DNA from: Mycolicibacterium helvum
GTDB lineage: Bacteria; Actinomycetota; Actinomycetes; Mycobacteriales; Mycobacteriaceae
Direction: 5' to 3'
Assembly: GCF_010731895.1 (NCBI RefSeq)
Contig: NZ_AP022596.1
Span: forward strand, 3,906,001 to 3,970,000
DNA: 64,000 bases
Shown here: piece after piece, positions 38,377 through 46,945 of the stretch
How the letters are laid out: each line of letters starts with the position of its first letter
Numbering within the stretch: position 1 is the stretch's first letter
The notes under the pieces: model-generated
What the model was told of the DNA's origin: nothing
The model's database searches: none
The model's input: only the letters and a program-made list of their open reading frames with translations
Made by a program: the position numbers and the translations under genes

Positions 38377-38628
38377 CTACGACGCGAGCTTGGCCTGGAC
38401 GTCTTTGAGGCTGGGGTTGGTCAGCGCGCTGCCGTCGGCGAACTTCACCGTCGGGACGGTCTGGTTGCCGTTGTTCACTGACATCACGAACTTGGCCGCC
38501 GCCGGGTCGTGCTCGATGTCGACTTCGGTGAAGGAGATGCCCGCCGATTTCAGCGCGGTCTTCAGTCGCTTGCAGTAACCACACCAGACGGTGCTGTACA
38601 TCGTGAGCTGGGGATCACTGGCACTCAT
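38377..38628 (-). CDS. mrx1: Mycoredoxin Mrx1
   Basis: An 83-residue glutaredoxin-fold protein with active site WCGYC near residue 15 and the cis-Pro segment QTVPTVKF. Mycoredoxins reduce mixed disulfides between proteins and mycothiol. Start ATG at 38628. It is divergent from uvrD2 across 83 bp and convergent with nudC. Rv3198A counterpart. Confidence 0.93.
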   Translation of the reverse strand: MSASDPQLTMYSTVWCGYCKRLKTALKSAGISFTEVDIEHDPAAAKFVMSVNNGNQTVPTVKFADGSALTNPSLKDVQAKLAS

Positions 38629-38711
38629 AAGTCCAACAACCTATCCGAGGCCGAACACATGCCCGCAACCGGCGCGGCGCGCAGCGCGAAATGTCGTCAC
38701 CCCCTGCCAAG

Positions 38712-40820
38712 ATGGAGCCCATGCCGGTGACCGTCGATGATGTGACCGGCCTCGACGACGAACAGCGCGAAGCCGTGCTGGCCGCTCGCGGGCCGGTATG
38801 TGTGCTCGCCGGTGCCGGCACCGGTAAGACGCGCACCATCACCCACCGCATCGCGCAGTTGGTGGCCAACGGTCACGTCGCCGCCGGTCAGGTACTGGCC
38901 GTCACGTTCACCTCCCGCGCCGCGGGCGAGATGCGCGCCCGGCTGCGGGCCATGGATGCCGCCGGTGATTCCGGTGCCCTGGTCGGCTCGGTCCAGGCAC
39001 TGACGTTCCATGCCGCGGCCCGCCGTCAGCTGCAGTACTTCTGGCCCCGGGTGGTCGGCGACACCGGCTGGCAGCTGCTGGACACCAAGTTCGCCGTCGT
39101 CGCGCAGGCCGCCAGCCGCAGCCGGTTGCAGGTCAGCACCGACGACGTCCGCGACCTCGCCGGCGAAATCGAATGGGCCAAGGCCTCATTGATCAGCCCC
39201 GAGGGGTACGCCGCAGCGGTGGCCAAAGTCCAGCGTGACATTCCGTTGGACGCCGAGAAAGTCTCGACGGTGTACGCCGCTTACGAGAAGCTCAAGGCCA
39301 ACCGCGACGGGATAGCGCTGCTCGATTTCGACGACCTGCTGCTGCACACTGCCGGGGCGATCGAGAACGATGCGGCGGTGGCCGCCGAATTCCGGGACCG
39401 GTACCGCTGTTTCGTCGTCGACGAGTATCAGGACGTCACCCCGTTGCAGCAGCGGGTGCTCGACGCGTGGCTGGGCAACCGCGACGATTTGACCGTCGTC
39501 GGTGACGCCAACCAGACCATCTATTCGTTCACCGGCGCCTCGCCGCGCTTCCTGCTCGACTTCTCCCGCAAGTTCCCCGAGGCGACGGTGGTTCGGCTGG
39601 AGCGCGACTACCGCTCCACACCGCAAGTGGTGTCGCTGGCCAACCGGGTGATCGCGGCCGCGCGCGGCCGGGTCGCCGGGAGCAAGCTGCACCTGATCGG
39701 TCAGCGTGAGCCCGGACCGTCGCCGACCTTTCACGAACACCCCGACGAGGTCGCCGAGGCGGCGTCGGTCGCGCGCTCGATCAAGCGTCTCGTCGAATCC
39801 GGAACGCCCGCAGCCGAAATCGCGGTGCTCTACCGGATCAACGCCCAGTCAGAGGCGTACGAAGAGGCGCTGACCGAGGCCGGTATCCCGTTCCAGGTAC
39901 GCGGCGGGGAGGGCTTCTTCAGTCGCCAGGAGATCCGCCAGTCGCTGGTCGCGTTACAACGCGCCGCGGAACGCGGTGCCGAAGGTGAGTTGTCGGAGAT
40001 CGTCCGGGCGGTCCTCGAACCGCTCGGCCTGACCGCCGAACCGCCGGCTGGCACCAAGGCCAGGGAGCGCTGGGAGGCGTTGACCGCGCTCGCCGAGCTG
40101 GTCGATGACGAGGTCGCCGCCCGCCCGCAGCTCGAATTCCCGGCGCTGATGGCCGAATTGCGGATGCGCGCCGACGCCCGCCACCCACCGGTAGTACAGG
40201 GCGTGACGCTGGCGTCACTGCATGCGGCCAAGGGCTTGGAGTGGGACGCGGTGTACCTGGTCGGCGTGGCTGACGGCACACTGCCGATCTCGCATGCGCT
40301 GGCCCACGGTCCCGACAGCGAGGCGGTGGAGGAAGAGCGGCGCCTGCTCTATGTCGGGATAACCCGGGCCCGAATACATTTGGAACTCAGCTGGGCGCTC
40401 GCCCGCACGCCGGGCGGTCGGCAGGGGCGACGTCCGTCCCGGTTCCTCAATGGCATCGCGCCCCAGACGCAAGCCGAGCCGTCGCCGAACAAGCCGCGCA
40501 GGCAGAAGGGCGCCACCCCGCGTTGCCGGGTGTGCAATGCGGTGCTCAGCACCGCGCCGTCAATTATGTTGCGCCGCTGTGAAACCTGCTCGGTCGACAT
40601 CGATGACGAACTGCTGTCCCAGCTCAAGGACTGGCGGCTGCGTACCGCAAAGGAGCTGAAAGTCCCTGCCTACGTGGTCTTCACCGATAACACGCTGATT
40701 GCGATCGCCGAGTCGTTACCCGCCGACGAAGCGGCGTTGGTGGCGATCCCCGGCATCGGCGCGCGCAAGCTCGAGCAGTTCGGCCCCGACGTGCTCGAGC
40801 TGGTGCGCGGCCGCCAGTAG
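38712..40820 (+). CDS. uvrD2: ATP-dependent DNA helicase UvrD2
   Basis: A 702-residue superfamily 1 helicase. Motifs: GAGTGKTRT (I), [10 protein letters not shown] (Ia), [10 protein letters not shown] (II), [13 protein letters not shown] (III), [11 protein letters not shown] (V) and YVGITRAR (VI). After the motor comes the tetracysteine module CRVC ... CETC and a C-terminal HRDC domain, the layout of mycobacterial UvrD2. UvrD2 can use Ku to unwind. ATG 38712 or 38721 may be the start; no clear ribosome site separates them. The stop is 1 bp from the converging SYTG-repeat gene. Confidence 0.94.
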   Translation: MEPMPVTVDDVTGLDDEQREAVLAARGPVCVLAGAGTGKTRTITHRIAQLVANGHVAAGQVLAVTFTSRAAGEMRARLRAMDAAGDSGALVGSVQALTFHAAARRQLQYFWPRVVGDTGWQLLDTKFAVVAQAASRSRLQVSTDDVRDLAGEIEWAKASLISPEGYAAAVAKVQRDIPLDAEKVSTVYAAYEKLKANRDGIALLDFDDLLLHTAGAIENDAAVAAEFRDRYRCFVVDEYQDVTPLQQRVLDAWLGNRDDLTVVGDANQTIYSFTGASPRFLLDFSRKFPEATVVRLERDYRSTPQVVSLANRVIAAARGRVAGSKLHLIGQREPGPSPTFHEHPDEVAEAASVARSIKRLVESGTPAAEIAVLYRINAQSEAYEEALTEAGIPFQVRGGEGFFSRQEIRQSLVALQRAAERGAEGELSEIVRAVLEPLGLTAEPPAGTKARERWEALTALAELVDDEVAARPQLEFPALMAELRMRADARHPPVVQGVTLASLHAAKGLEWDAVYLVGVADGTLPISHALAHGPDSEAVEEERRLLYVGITRARIHLELSWALARTPGGRQGRRPSRFLNGIAPQTQAEPSPNKPRRQKGATPRCRVCNAVLSTAPSIMLRRCETCSVDIDDELLSQLKDWRLRTAKELKVPAYVVFTDNTLIAIAESLPADEAALVAIPGIGARKLEQFGPDVLELVRGRQ

Positions 40821-40821
40821 G

Positions 40822-41250
40822 TCAGTGCCCGGGGCCGTAGTTCACGGTCCTGGTGGTCGAGTTGGTCCCGTTGTCCGCGATTCCGGGGCTGCCACCGCCG
40901 GTGTAGCTGTTGACGTCGCCGACGCCGAGGCTGGCCGTACCGCCCGGGCTGTTCGTCGTGCCGGCGCCGGTGTAGCTGGACGCGTCGCCAACCCCGATCG
41001 AGGCGCCCGCACAGTTCTGGGTGATGAAGCCGCCGGTATGGGGTAGTGGTCCGCCGCACAGATTATTGGACGTCGAGCTGCCGGTGTAGCTCGACGAATG
41101 GCCGACACCGAGGGTTGGCCCGAAGCCGGCACCCGGCACCGCTCCCGATTCGCCCTCGGCCGAGGCCGTCGCGATAGGGAATCCGCCTAGTGAGAGCGCC
41201 GCCGACACGGCCGTTACCTCGCCAAGCCAGATAATTCGCCGTTTGTTCAT
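40822..41250 (-). CDS. Secreted SYTG-repeat protein, copy 1
   Basis: A 142-residue exported protein. The signal peptide MNKRRIIWLGEVTAVSAALSL ends near ATASAEG. The mature part repeats the unit GVG-x-x-S-SYTG at least three times (GVGHSSSYTGSS, GVGDASSYTGAG, GVGDVNSYTGGG) and is rich in Gly, Ser, Thr and Asn. Two Cys (LCGG, NCAG) may form a disulfide. A paralogue lies 113 bp upstream, so this is a tandem duplication. I do not recognise the family; a surface or cell-wall role is only inferred. Confidence 0.8.
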   Translation of the reverse strand: MNKRRIIWLGEVTAVSAALSLGGFPIATASAEGESGAVPGAGFGPTLGVGHSSSYTGSSTSNNLCGGPLPHTGGFITQNCAGASIGVGDASSYTGAGTTNSPGGTASLGVGDVNSYTGGGSPGIADNGTNSTTRTVNYGPGH

Positions 41251-41362
41251 CTTTGAGCACCCTCTCGTTGGTTGACCAGATGCGAACTTATGGTAAAAGA
41301 GCGAGGCTACGCCAGTGTAATGCCGAGTCGAGGGTGAACGAGCCGGTGGCGTGAGATCCCGA

Positions 41363-41803
41363 TCAATCAGACGGCGCGTGGCCGGGACCGTAGTTGCCCG
41401 TTCGGGTCGTCGCGTTGGTGCCGTTGCGCGGGGCACCGGACGTGCCCTGCCCCGTGTAGCTGTTGACGTCTCCGACGCCGTGGGTCGCCGTACCACCCGG
41501 GTGGTTGACGGTGGCGCCACCGGTGTAGCTGGACGGCCCGCCCACTCCGAGGGTCGCTACTGTGCAGTTCTGGTGGCACAGGTGGGTAGACGTCGAGCCG
41601 CCGGTGTAGCTTGATGCGTCGCCGACACCGAGCGTCGGTCCGAAGCCCGCACCGGTCACGGCTCCCGATTCGCCACTGGTCGCCGCGGCGATGGGGGAGC
41701 CGCTCAATGCGAGCGCCGAGGACACCGCGACGGCACCGGCGAACAGCCAACTGTTACGACGAATTGGGTTGTGGGTGAAGTCAGTTCGTGCGATCAGATC
41801 CAT
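41363..41803 (-). CDS. Secreted SYTG-repeat protein, copy 2
   Basis: A 146-residue paralogue of the preceding gene with the same plan. The signal sequence is SWLFAGAVAVSSALALSG; then come GVGDASSYTGGS, GVGGPSSYTGGA and GVGDVNSYTGQG, ending in NYGPGHAPSD. The two Cys (LCHQNC) sit closer together than in copy 1. Both proteins end with the TTRTxNYGPGH motif. It is separate from the DUF1254 gene upstream by about 80 bp. Function unknown. Confidence 0.8.
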   Translation of the reverse strand: MDLIARTDFTHNPIRRNSWLFAGAVAVSSALALSGSPIAAATSGESGAVTGAGFGPTLGVGDASSYTGGSTSTHLCHQNCTVATLGVGGPSSYTGGATVNHPGGTATHGVGDVNSYTGQGTSGAPRNGTNATTRTGNYGPGHAPSD

Positions 41804-41883
41804 TCTTCAAGAATGGGTGCGGAATCCGCGCGGGTCACGCGACTCATAGTGAAAACAAATGTATTACGGCCCCTGCCGGCGGC

Positions 41884-43335
41884 TCAGGCCTTCACCACCT
41901 TTGGTGCCTGCCATGCGCCGCTCAGCGCGTCCGGCTTGGGCCAGTACAGCCGAAGGATGGCAGTGAAGGGTCCGGGCGGGGCAGGTAGCCAGTTGGCTTC
42001 CTTCTCCGGGCCGGGCGACTGGTTCTGTAGGTACAGTGTCACGCCGCCGTCGGGGTTTTTGACGAGGCCCGGCAGCATGGGCGAGTTGATCAGGTACCGG
42101 TTGATCGGATTGTCCACCAGCAGGCTTTCCGGCAACTTGTACATCGTCAGCGACCAGAACGCGTTGACCGGCGGCAGTTGCCCGGGCGGGAAGGTCAGCG
42201 TGTAGTTGTTCGCTCCGGCCAGCGGTTGGCCGTCGGCGTCGGTGTTGTAGATCGGGTACATGGCCTCCTGCTTGGAATTGCCATAGATCCCCAGCACCGC
42301 CCCGGCCATTCGGTACAGGTAGTTGTTCTTCAGTTCGTCCTTGGTGCCGAACAGGTCGCCCGAGGTCACCTGTCCGGTGTCGAGCTTGTCCTTCTTGAAG
42401 GTGTTCAGTTCGGCCCAGGCATCGGCGATCCCGCCTTCGATCGCCGAGCGCATCTCGGGGGTGAGTGTGTCGGCGTTGAACGTTCCATCCGGCGCGACAC
42501 CGATGGTGGCGAATCGGTCGCGCACCTCCTTGTCCGACGGCAGTACCGGGGCGTGGCGCAGCACGAAGTTCATCAGCTCGAAGAACTTCGGCGAGGTCTT
42601 CTGTTCGTCGGGGCTCAACGGCACCGGGAAGTCGATCGCGGGCGCGGCGGGGGGAGCGGGCTGGTTGAGGAATGCCGACAAGGGCTGCACGGCGTAGCCG
42701 GCCTGGATCTTCTTGACGTTCTCCAGGTCGTCGGGACTGAACAGTTGGGTGCGGTAGATCGCCAGCGCGAAGTCGGTGTCGGCGCGGAGCACCTCGTTGA
42801 CACCCTCTGGTTTCTCACCGTTCCAGCCGGGCCCGGCCAGCAGATACCTGCCGCCGCTGTTACCCGTCGTCCGGCTGCCGAGGTAGGCGAAGTTGTAGGT
42901 ATAGCCGTCGACGAACTGCACCGAGAAGTACCGGTCCTGCTCGACCGGCGGCAGGGTCAGCACCAGTGGCTCGGTGCGTAGATCCGCACCGAGCATCGAG
43001 TACGGGGTGTCGGAGTTCGGCGTCTGGATCGTGGTGTCCGCCGGGGTGAACACCCGGGCGATGCTGCGCACCTGGTTCCAGTCGCCCTTGTACTCCGGGC
43101 TGTGCGAGTCGACGAAGTACGAGTACTGGACCCGGTAGTTGTCCACCATCGGGAAGCCGTAGATGTAGGCGTCTTTCGCGATGGCTCGCGCCTGTTCGGG
43201 AGTCACGGCGCCCTGCGCCTCGGTGGTCGACGGTGGTGGCGGCGAACTGGTCGTCTCCCGGGGTTTGTTCGCGCCCGAACACCCGGCGGTCATGGCGATC
43301 AGCAGGACGGCAGCGACAGCGGTGCGCGACTTCAC
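41884..43335 (-). CDS. DUF1254/DUF1214 lipoprotein
   Basis: A 483-residue lipoprotein. The signal peptide ends at the lipobox LIAMTAGCSG, so the mature protein is anchored outside the membrane. The body is the paired DUF1254 (AYIYGFPMVDNYRVQYSYF) and DUF1214 (FWSLTMYKLPESLLVDNP) domains, common in mycobacteria and of unknown function. The GTG start at 43335 lies at the edge of a long hairpin (43335-43369), which could affect its expression after tpx on the same strand. Confidence 0.87.
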   Translation of the reverse strand: MKSRTAVAAVLLIAMTAGCSGANKPRETTSSPPPPSTTEAQGAVTPEQARAIAKDAYIYGFPMVDNYRVQYSYFVDSHSPEYKGDWNQVRSIARVFTPADTTIQTPNSDTPYSMLGADLRTEPLVLTLPPVEQDRYFSVQFVDGYTYNFAYLGSRTTGNSGGRYLLAGPGWNGEKPEGVNEVLRADTDFALAIYRTQLFSPDDLENVKKIQAGYAVQPLSAFLNQPAPPAAPAIDFPVPLSPDEQKTSPKFFELMNFVLRHAPVLPSDKEVRDRFATIGVAPDGTFNADTLTPEMRSAIEGGIADAWAELNTFKKDKLDTGQVTSGDLFGTKDELKNNYLYRMAGAVLGIYGNSKQEAMYPIYNTDADGQPLAGANNYTLTFPPGQLPPVNAFWSLTMYKLPESLLVDNPINRYLINSPMLPGLVKNPDGGVTLYLQNQSPGPEKEANWLPAPPGPFTAILRLYWPKPDALSGAWQAPKVVKA

Positions 43336-43369
43336 CGCACAAGGATGCGGTATCGGCATCCTTGTGCGG
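43335..43369 (-). terminator. 14-bp hairpin between tpx and the DUF1254 gene, touching its start codon
   Basis: CCGCACAAGGATGC (43335-43348) and its exact complement (43356-43369) flank a 7-base loop. It lies 15 bp after the tpx stop and ends at the GTG of the next gene. No T tract follows, so it may be a factor-dependent terminator, an operator, or an mRNA hairpin gating translation of the lipoprotein. Confidence 0.6.
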
Positions 43370-43384
43370 TGTATTTCGCGGCTG

Positions 43385-43879
43385 TCAGCTCACCGCGGCG
43401 AGCGCGGCGTCATAGTTGGGCTCGGTGCCGATCTCGGGCACCAGCTCGGTGTAGACGACCTTGCCGTCAGCACCCACCACGACGACGGCCCGGCCCAGCA
43501 GGCCTGCCATCGGTCCGTCGGCGATCGTGATGCCGAAATCCTCACCGAAGCTGCTGCGGAAGGCCGAGGCCGTGACGACGTTCTCGATGCCCTCGGCGCC
43601 GCAGAATCGCTTCTGGGCGAACGGCAGATCCTTCGACACATTCACCACCGGCACACCCGTGGCCGCGGCGCGCTCGTTAAAGGTCCGCACACTGACTGCG
43701 CACACGGGGGTGTCGACTGACGGGAAGATGTTGAGCACCAAGCCTTTTCCGTCGAATTGGCTGCTGTCGACGGAGCCGAGGTCGGTGCCGGTCAGGTCGA
43801 AGGCGGGGGCCTGGGCGCCGACGGCGGGCAGGTCTCCAACGGTGTTGATCGGGTTTCCACGCAGGGTTATCTGTGCCAT
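43385..43879 (-). CDS. tpx: Thiol peroxidase Tpx (atypical 2-Cys peroxiredoxin)
   Basis: A 164-residue peroxiredoxin. The peroxidatic Cys is in FPSVDTPVCA (about residue 60), the resolving Cys in KRFCGAEG (about 93). It reduces peroxides with thioredoxin. ATG at 43879. In M. tuberculosis tpx lies elsewhere (Rv1932), so here it is a second copy or a moved gene. It is divergent from the whiB7 leader. Confidence 0.94.
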   Translation of the reverse strand: MAQITLRGNPINTVGDLPAVGAQAPAFDLTGTDLGSVDSSQFDGKGLVLNIFPSVDTPVCAVSVRTFNERAAATGVPVVNVSKDLPFAQKRFCGAEGIENVVTASAFRSSFGEDFGITIADGPMAGLLGRAVVVVGADGKVVYTELVPEIGTEPNYDAALAAVS

Positions 43880-43950
43880 GGGAACAAGTTTGTCAGGGTC
43901 GGTGTCAGGGCCGCTGGGCGGGCTTGAGAAATCGCATAAGCGCAGGTCAG

Positions 43951-43988
43951 AAAATCGCTTGTGGCGAAATGGTGGTAGGGTTTAGCCT
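43951..43988 (+). promoter_or_regulatory. Candidate WhiB7-responsive promoter of whiB7
   Basis: AAAAT (43951-43955) is followed by a -35-like TTGTGG (43959-43964) and a -10-like TAGCCT (43983-43988), spacer 18. WhiB7-dependent promoters are known to carry a short AT-rich block just upstream of the -35. The placement, about 60 bp before the leader peptide and 400 bp before whiB7, fits the long leader known for this gene. Confidence 0.4.
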
Positions 43989-44045
43989 CGAATCTTCAAT
44001 CCTGTGCTGATCGATGGCTGCAGGCGGCGTGACGAAAGGAGGGGC

Positions 44046-44240
44046 ATGACGATGATCACCACCACTGCTGATTTTGGCGTAGCTGGCATGGCGCATCGCA
44101 CGTGGTCCTTCTCGGCCGTCGTGTCGATCCCCGCGCATAACGCTCATGCCGCTGGTGCGGCCGCCGCTATTGCGGCGCAGCGTAAGCGCCGCGCCAACGC
44201 CGCCCCGGCGATCGCGTCCGTGGACAGGAGCTTCATCTAG
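44046..44240 (+). CDS. whiB7 leader peptide (uORF)
   Basis: A 64-codon reading frame (MTMITTTADFGVAGMAHRTW...) directly after AAAGGAGG. It ends within a hairpin whose loop holds its stop codon, followed by an intrinsic terminator before whiB7. The layout is that of ribosome-mediated attenuation: stalled ribosomes on the uORF, as caused by ribosome-targeting antibiotics, would let transcription reach whiB7. Start at 44046 or at the in-frame ATG 44052. Confidence 0.62.
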   Translation: MTMITTTADFGVAGMAHRTWSFSAVVSIPAHNAHAAGAAAAIAAQRKRRANAAPAIASVDRSFI

Positions 44241-44306
44241 GAAAGCTCCCAGACACAGCCACTGGCCACGGACCCGAAGTCATAAGGATCCGTGGCCTTT
44301 GTGTTT
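44227..44306 (+). promoter_or_regulatory. Attenuator structures upstream of whiB7
   Basis: First hairpin: GGAGCTT (44227-44233) with AAGCTCC (44243-44249); the uORF stop TAG is in its loop. Second hairpin: GGCCACGGA (44264-44272) with TCCGTGGCC (44289-44297), followed by TTTGTGTTT, a typical intrinsic terminator. The whiB7 ATG is at 44384. A ribosome stopping or stalling in the uORF would decide which structure forms. Confidence 0.75.
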
Positions 44307-44383
44307 CCACCAGATTCCTGGTCCCGGATCCCTCTGAGAAGAGATACGTACAGTCATTCGACCAGGAAGCAGGTGAGCGAGAC

Positions 44384-44653
44384 ATGTCGACATCGACAGT
44401 CCGCCAGGAGAAACTGCCGGTGTTGCCGTGCCACGTCGGGAATCCCGACTTGTGGTTCGCCGAAAGTCCGATGGACCTAGAGCACGCCAAGGTGCTCTGC
44501 GGGGAATGTCCGATCCGGCGGCAATGCCTTGCCGCCGCTCTGGAACGCGGTGAGCCCTGGGGTGTCTGGGGCGGCGAGATCATCGAACGGGGCACCGTCG
44601 TGCAGCGCAAGCGTCCGCGCGGGCGTCCCCGCAAGGAGGTCATCGCGGCCTGA
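44384..44653 (+). CDS. whiB7: WhiB7, antibiotic-resistance transcription activator
   Basis: An 89-residue Wbl protein. Cluster cysteines are C16 and, in VLCGECPIRRQC, C39, C42 and C48. GVWGG follows, and the C-terminal AT-hook RPRGRPRKE reads AT-rich promoters. WhiB7 with SigA induces intrinsic resistance genes. Expression is controlled by the attenuator leader just upstream. It converges on the ABC1-family gene, whose M. tuberculosis relative (Rv3197) has been linked to macrolide tolerance. Confidence 0.96.
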   Translation: MSTSTVRQEKLPVLPCHVGNPDLWFAESPMDLEHAKVLCGECPIRRQCLAAALERGEPWGVWGGEIIERGTVVQRKRPRGRPRKEVIAA

Positions 44654-44670
44654 GGCTTGTCGGGTCCGGC

Positions 44671-44688
44671 GGCGACTGAGATGTCGCC
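44671..44688. terminator. Possible terminator between whiB7 and the ABC1-family gene
   Basis: GGCGAC (44671-44676) and GTCGCC (44683-44688) pair around TGAGAT, extended by one C-G pair, in the 53-bp gap between two converging genes. There is no T tract, so termination is uncertain. Confidence 0.4.
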
Positions 44689-44706
44689 GGCCTTGCGGCT
44701 CCTGCG

Positions 44707-46032
44707 CTATTGCGCGGGTTCGGGCTCGGCAAACCCCGGCACCAAACGCGCGGCCAGTTCGCGCGTCGGCACGTGGGCGTCCAGCTGGCACGAGATCGCC
44801 ACGGTGGACGCGATAACCCGCAGCGGAATCGCCAGCTTGGCCGGCAGATCCATCGCTCGGGCGGTCTTGATCTGCTGCGACGAGACATTCATGTTCGCCG
44901 CGGCCATCTTCTGTAGCCACCGACGGGTGTAGTGGAACACCTCGACCTCGATCGGCTCCACGTACTGGCGCAGCATGTCGTCGATTTCGCTCGCCGAGAC
45001 CTGCTCACCCTTCTGGATGAAACCGACTCGTTCCATCGTGGGCAGCAGCTCGTCGTAGTTCTTGTCGCGGGCCAGGCAGATGATCTGACCGATTTCGATG
45101 GGCAACCCATCCGGCAGCGGACCGACCGCGCCGAAGTCGATGACGCCCATCCGGCCGTCCGGCAACATCATGAAGTTCCCGGGATGCGCGTCGCCGTGCA
45201 TCATGCCGAGGCGGGACGGGGCATCGAAGGTGAGCTCGATAAGCCTTGTGCCGCAAAGGTCTCGCTCCTGCGGGGTGCCTTCGCGGATGATGTGCGACAT
45301 CGGCACGCCGTCGATCCACTCGGTGATCATCACCTTGGGCGAGCTGGCCACCACGTGCGGCACGACGAAATGCGGATGGCCTTCGTAGGCCTTGGCGAAG
45401 GCGCGCTGGTTGTCGGACTCCAGCCGGTAGTCCAGCTCCATCTCGGTGCGTTCGATGAGCTCGTCGACCACGCCCTGCACATCCGCGCCGGGGGAGAGCT
45501 GCTTGAACACACTGACCATGCGCTGCATGGTCTTCAGGTCGGCGCGCAGCGCCTCGTCGGCGCCGGGGTACTGGATCTTGACCGCGACCTCACGGCCGTC
45601 CGACCACACCCCCTTGTGCACCTGCCCGATGCTGGCCGACGCCACCGGGGTGTCGTCGAACGAGGTGAATCGCTCGCGCCATTTGGTGCCGAGCTGGCCG
45701 TCAAGCACCCGGTGCACTTTGGCTGCGGGCAGCGGCGGGGCGTCCTTCTGCAGTTTGGTCAGGGCCTCGCGGTAGGGCTCGCCGAACTCTTCCGGGATGG
45801 CGGCCTCCATCACCGACAGTGCTTGGCCCACCTTCATGGCACCGCCCTTGAGTTCACCGAGCACGGTGAACAACTGGTTGGCGGCCTTCTCCACCAGCTC
45901 GGCGCTGACCTCGTCTTTGGATTTGCCGGTCAGTCGTTTGCCGAAGCCCAAAGCCGCCCGGCCGGCAAACCCCACCGGGATGGAGGCCAGCTTGACGTTG
46001 CGGGCCGCTCGGCCGCGCTTGATGTCTGCCAC
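44707..46032 (-). CDS. ABC1/UbiB-family atypical kinase
   Basis: A 441-residue UbiB/ADCK-like protein. Seen in order: the KxGQ motif KGGAMKVGQALS, the A-rich loop ASASIGQVHKG, the nucleotide-site Lys in VAVKIQYPG, the catalytic loop HGDAHPGNF and the metal-binding IDFGAVG. No membrane helix is evident. In M. tuberculosis Rv3197 is reported to bind and export-associate with macrolides and to belong to the WhiB7 environment. GTG at 46032 is used because upstream residues overlap the neighbouring gene. Confidence 0.91.
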   Translation of the reverse strand: MADIKRGRAARNVKLASIPVGFAGRAALGFGKRLTGKSKDEVSAELVEKAANQLFTVLGELKGGAMKVGQALSVMEAAIPEEFGEPYREALTKLQKDAPPLPAAKVHRVLDGQLGTKWRERFTSFDDTPVASASIGQVHKGVWSDGREVAVKIQYPGADEALRADLKTMQRMVSVFKQLSPGADVQGVVDELIERTEMELDYRLESDNQRAFAKAYEGHPHFVVPHVVASSPKVMITEWIDGVPMSHIIREGTPQERDLCGTRLIELTFDAPSRLGMMHGDAHPGNFMMLPDGRMGVIDFGAVGPLPDGLPIEIGQIICLARDKNYDELLPTMERVGFIQKGEQVSASEIDDMLRQYVEPIEVEVFHYTRRWLQKMAAANMNVSSQQIKTARAMDLPAKLAIPLRVIASTVAISCQLDAHVPTRELAARLVPGFAEPEPAQ

Positions 46033-46076
46033 GTCCCCATCATCCCTGACGATGCCCTCCTGGCAACCAAGGATGG

Positions 46077-46910
46077 TCAGCAATGGCAGTTCGGATGTCG
46101 TGACCAGCGACGAGCCGAAATCGTATTGCTGGTGACGTCGATCTGCAGGGTGGTGTTCAGCGTTGCTGGCGGTGTCCCGGCGGCTTCCTGCCCGCGAACT
46201 GCGGTGATGATGCGCTGCAGCTGGCCCAGCGCGACCGCGACGGTAGCCAGCACAGTTGGCCGGTCGGCGTTGCCGATCACGTCACGTAACTGCGCGGCCA
46301 CCGCCGGCCAGGCCTCGTCGCGGTCGGTGCGGTGCAAGTCGGCGCATGCCAGGCAGCTGGTGACGCCGGGGATCACCAGCGGGCCGACCAGTCCGGCGCC
46401 GTCGCGCACCCGGACCGGCAGGTGCGGCACGCCGGCGGTGTGCAAATCCCGGACCAGCCGCGGGTCGGCGACCAGATAGTCGCTCAGCACCACCATGTCC
46501 GCGCTCGCCGCCGACACCGACGCACCTGCGTGGCTGGTCTGCGCGATCCGTGCCCCCGAGCATCGCAGTGCCTCGACCAGCAGATCCGAAAGCGGACCGC
46601 GGCCGTGCACCCGGATCGACAGGGCCCGCGCGACCGGCTGCCGCGTCCGGCCGTGGACGACGCCGTTGGTGATCAGGGCCTGCAGGATTTGTTCGACGAC
46701 GGGCCCGGCCAGCCCGTGGGTGGCGGCCAGCCGGAGCAGTTCGGCCATGCCGAGCGGAATCTGCATGCTGCGCAGCAACGCGGCCAGCGCCGCAGGGGTG
46801 GTGCCGTCAGGTGGGCGGACCAGGACCGCGCGGCGCGGATCCCAGCCCACCTGCACCGCGCCGTCGGGTCGCAGCAGCACCGGCATGGCCGGGTCGAGCG
46901 CGTAGAGCAC
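46077..46910 (-). CDS. ThiF/cyclodehydratase-like protein (Rv3196 family)
   Basis: A 277-residue protein resembling the ThiF-like half of azoline-forming cyclodehydratases. The characteristic segment TSCLACADLHRTDRDEAWP contains a CxxC pair, and GRGPLSDLLVEALRCSGARI resembles a Rossmann-like loop. No YcaO partner or precursor peptide is visible next to it, so it is probably an orphan. The C-terminus has SRHPNCHC. GTG at 46910 is the start. Confidence 0.78.
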   Translation of the reverse strand: MLYALDPAMPVLLRPDGAVQVGWDPRRAVLVRPPDGTTPAALAALLRSMQIPLGMAELLRLAATHGLAGPVVEQILQALITNGVVHGRTRQPVARALSIRVHGRGPLSDLLVEALRCSGARIAQTSHAGASVSAASADMVVLSDYLVADPRLVRDLHTAGVPHLPVRVRDGAGLVGPLVIPGVTSCLACADLHRTDRDEAWPAVAAQLRDVIGNADRPTVLATVAVALGQLQRIITAVRGQEAAGTPPATLNTTLQIDVTSNTISARRWSRHPNCHC

Positions 46911-46945
46911 CAGCCGACTGTGGCACCTGCGGGGTGCCGCGCGGC

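Noticed and set aside
46077..46910. Azoline-peptide (TOMM) biosynthetic cluster
   Set aside because: Only the ThiF-like protein is present; no YcaO, dehydrogenase or precursor peptide is adjacent.
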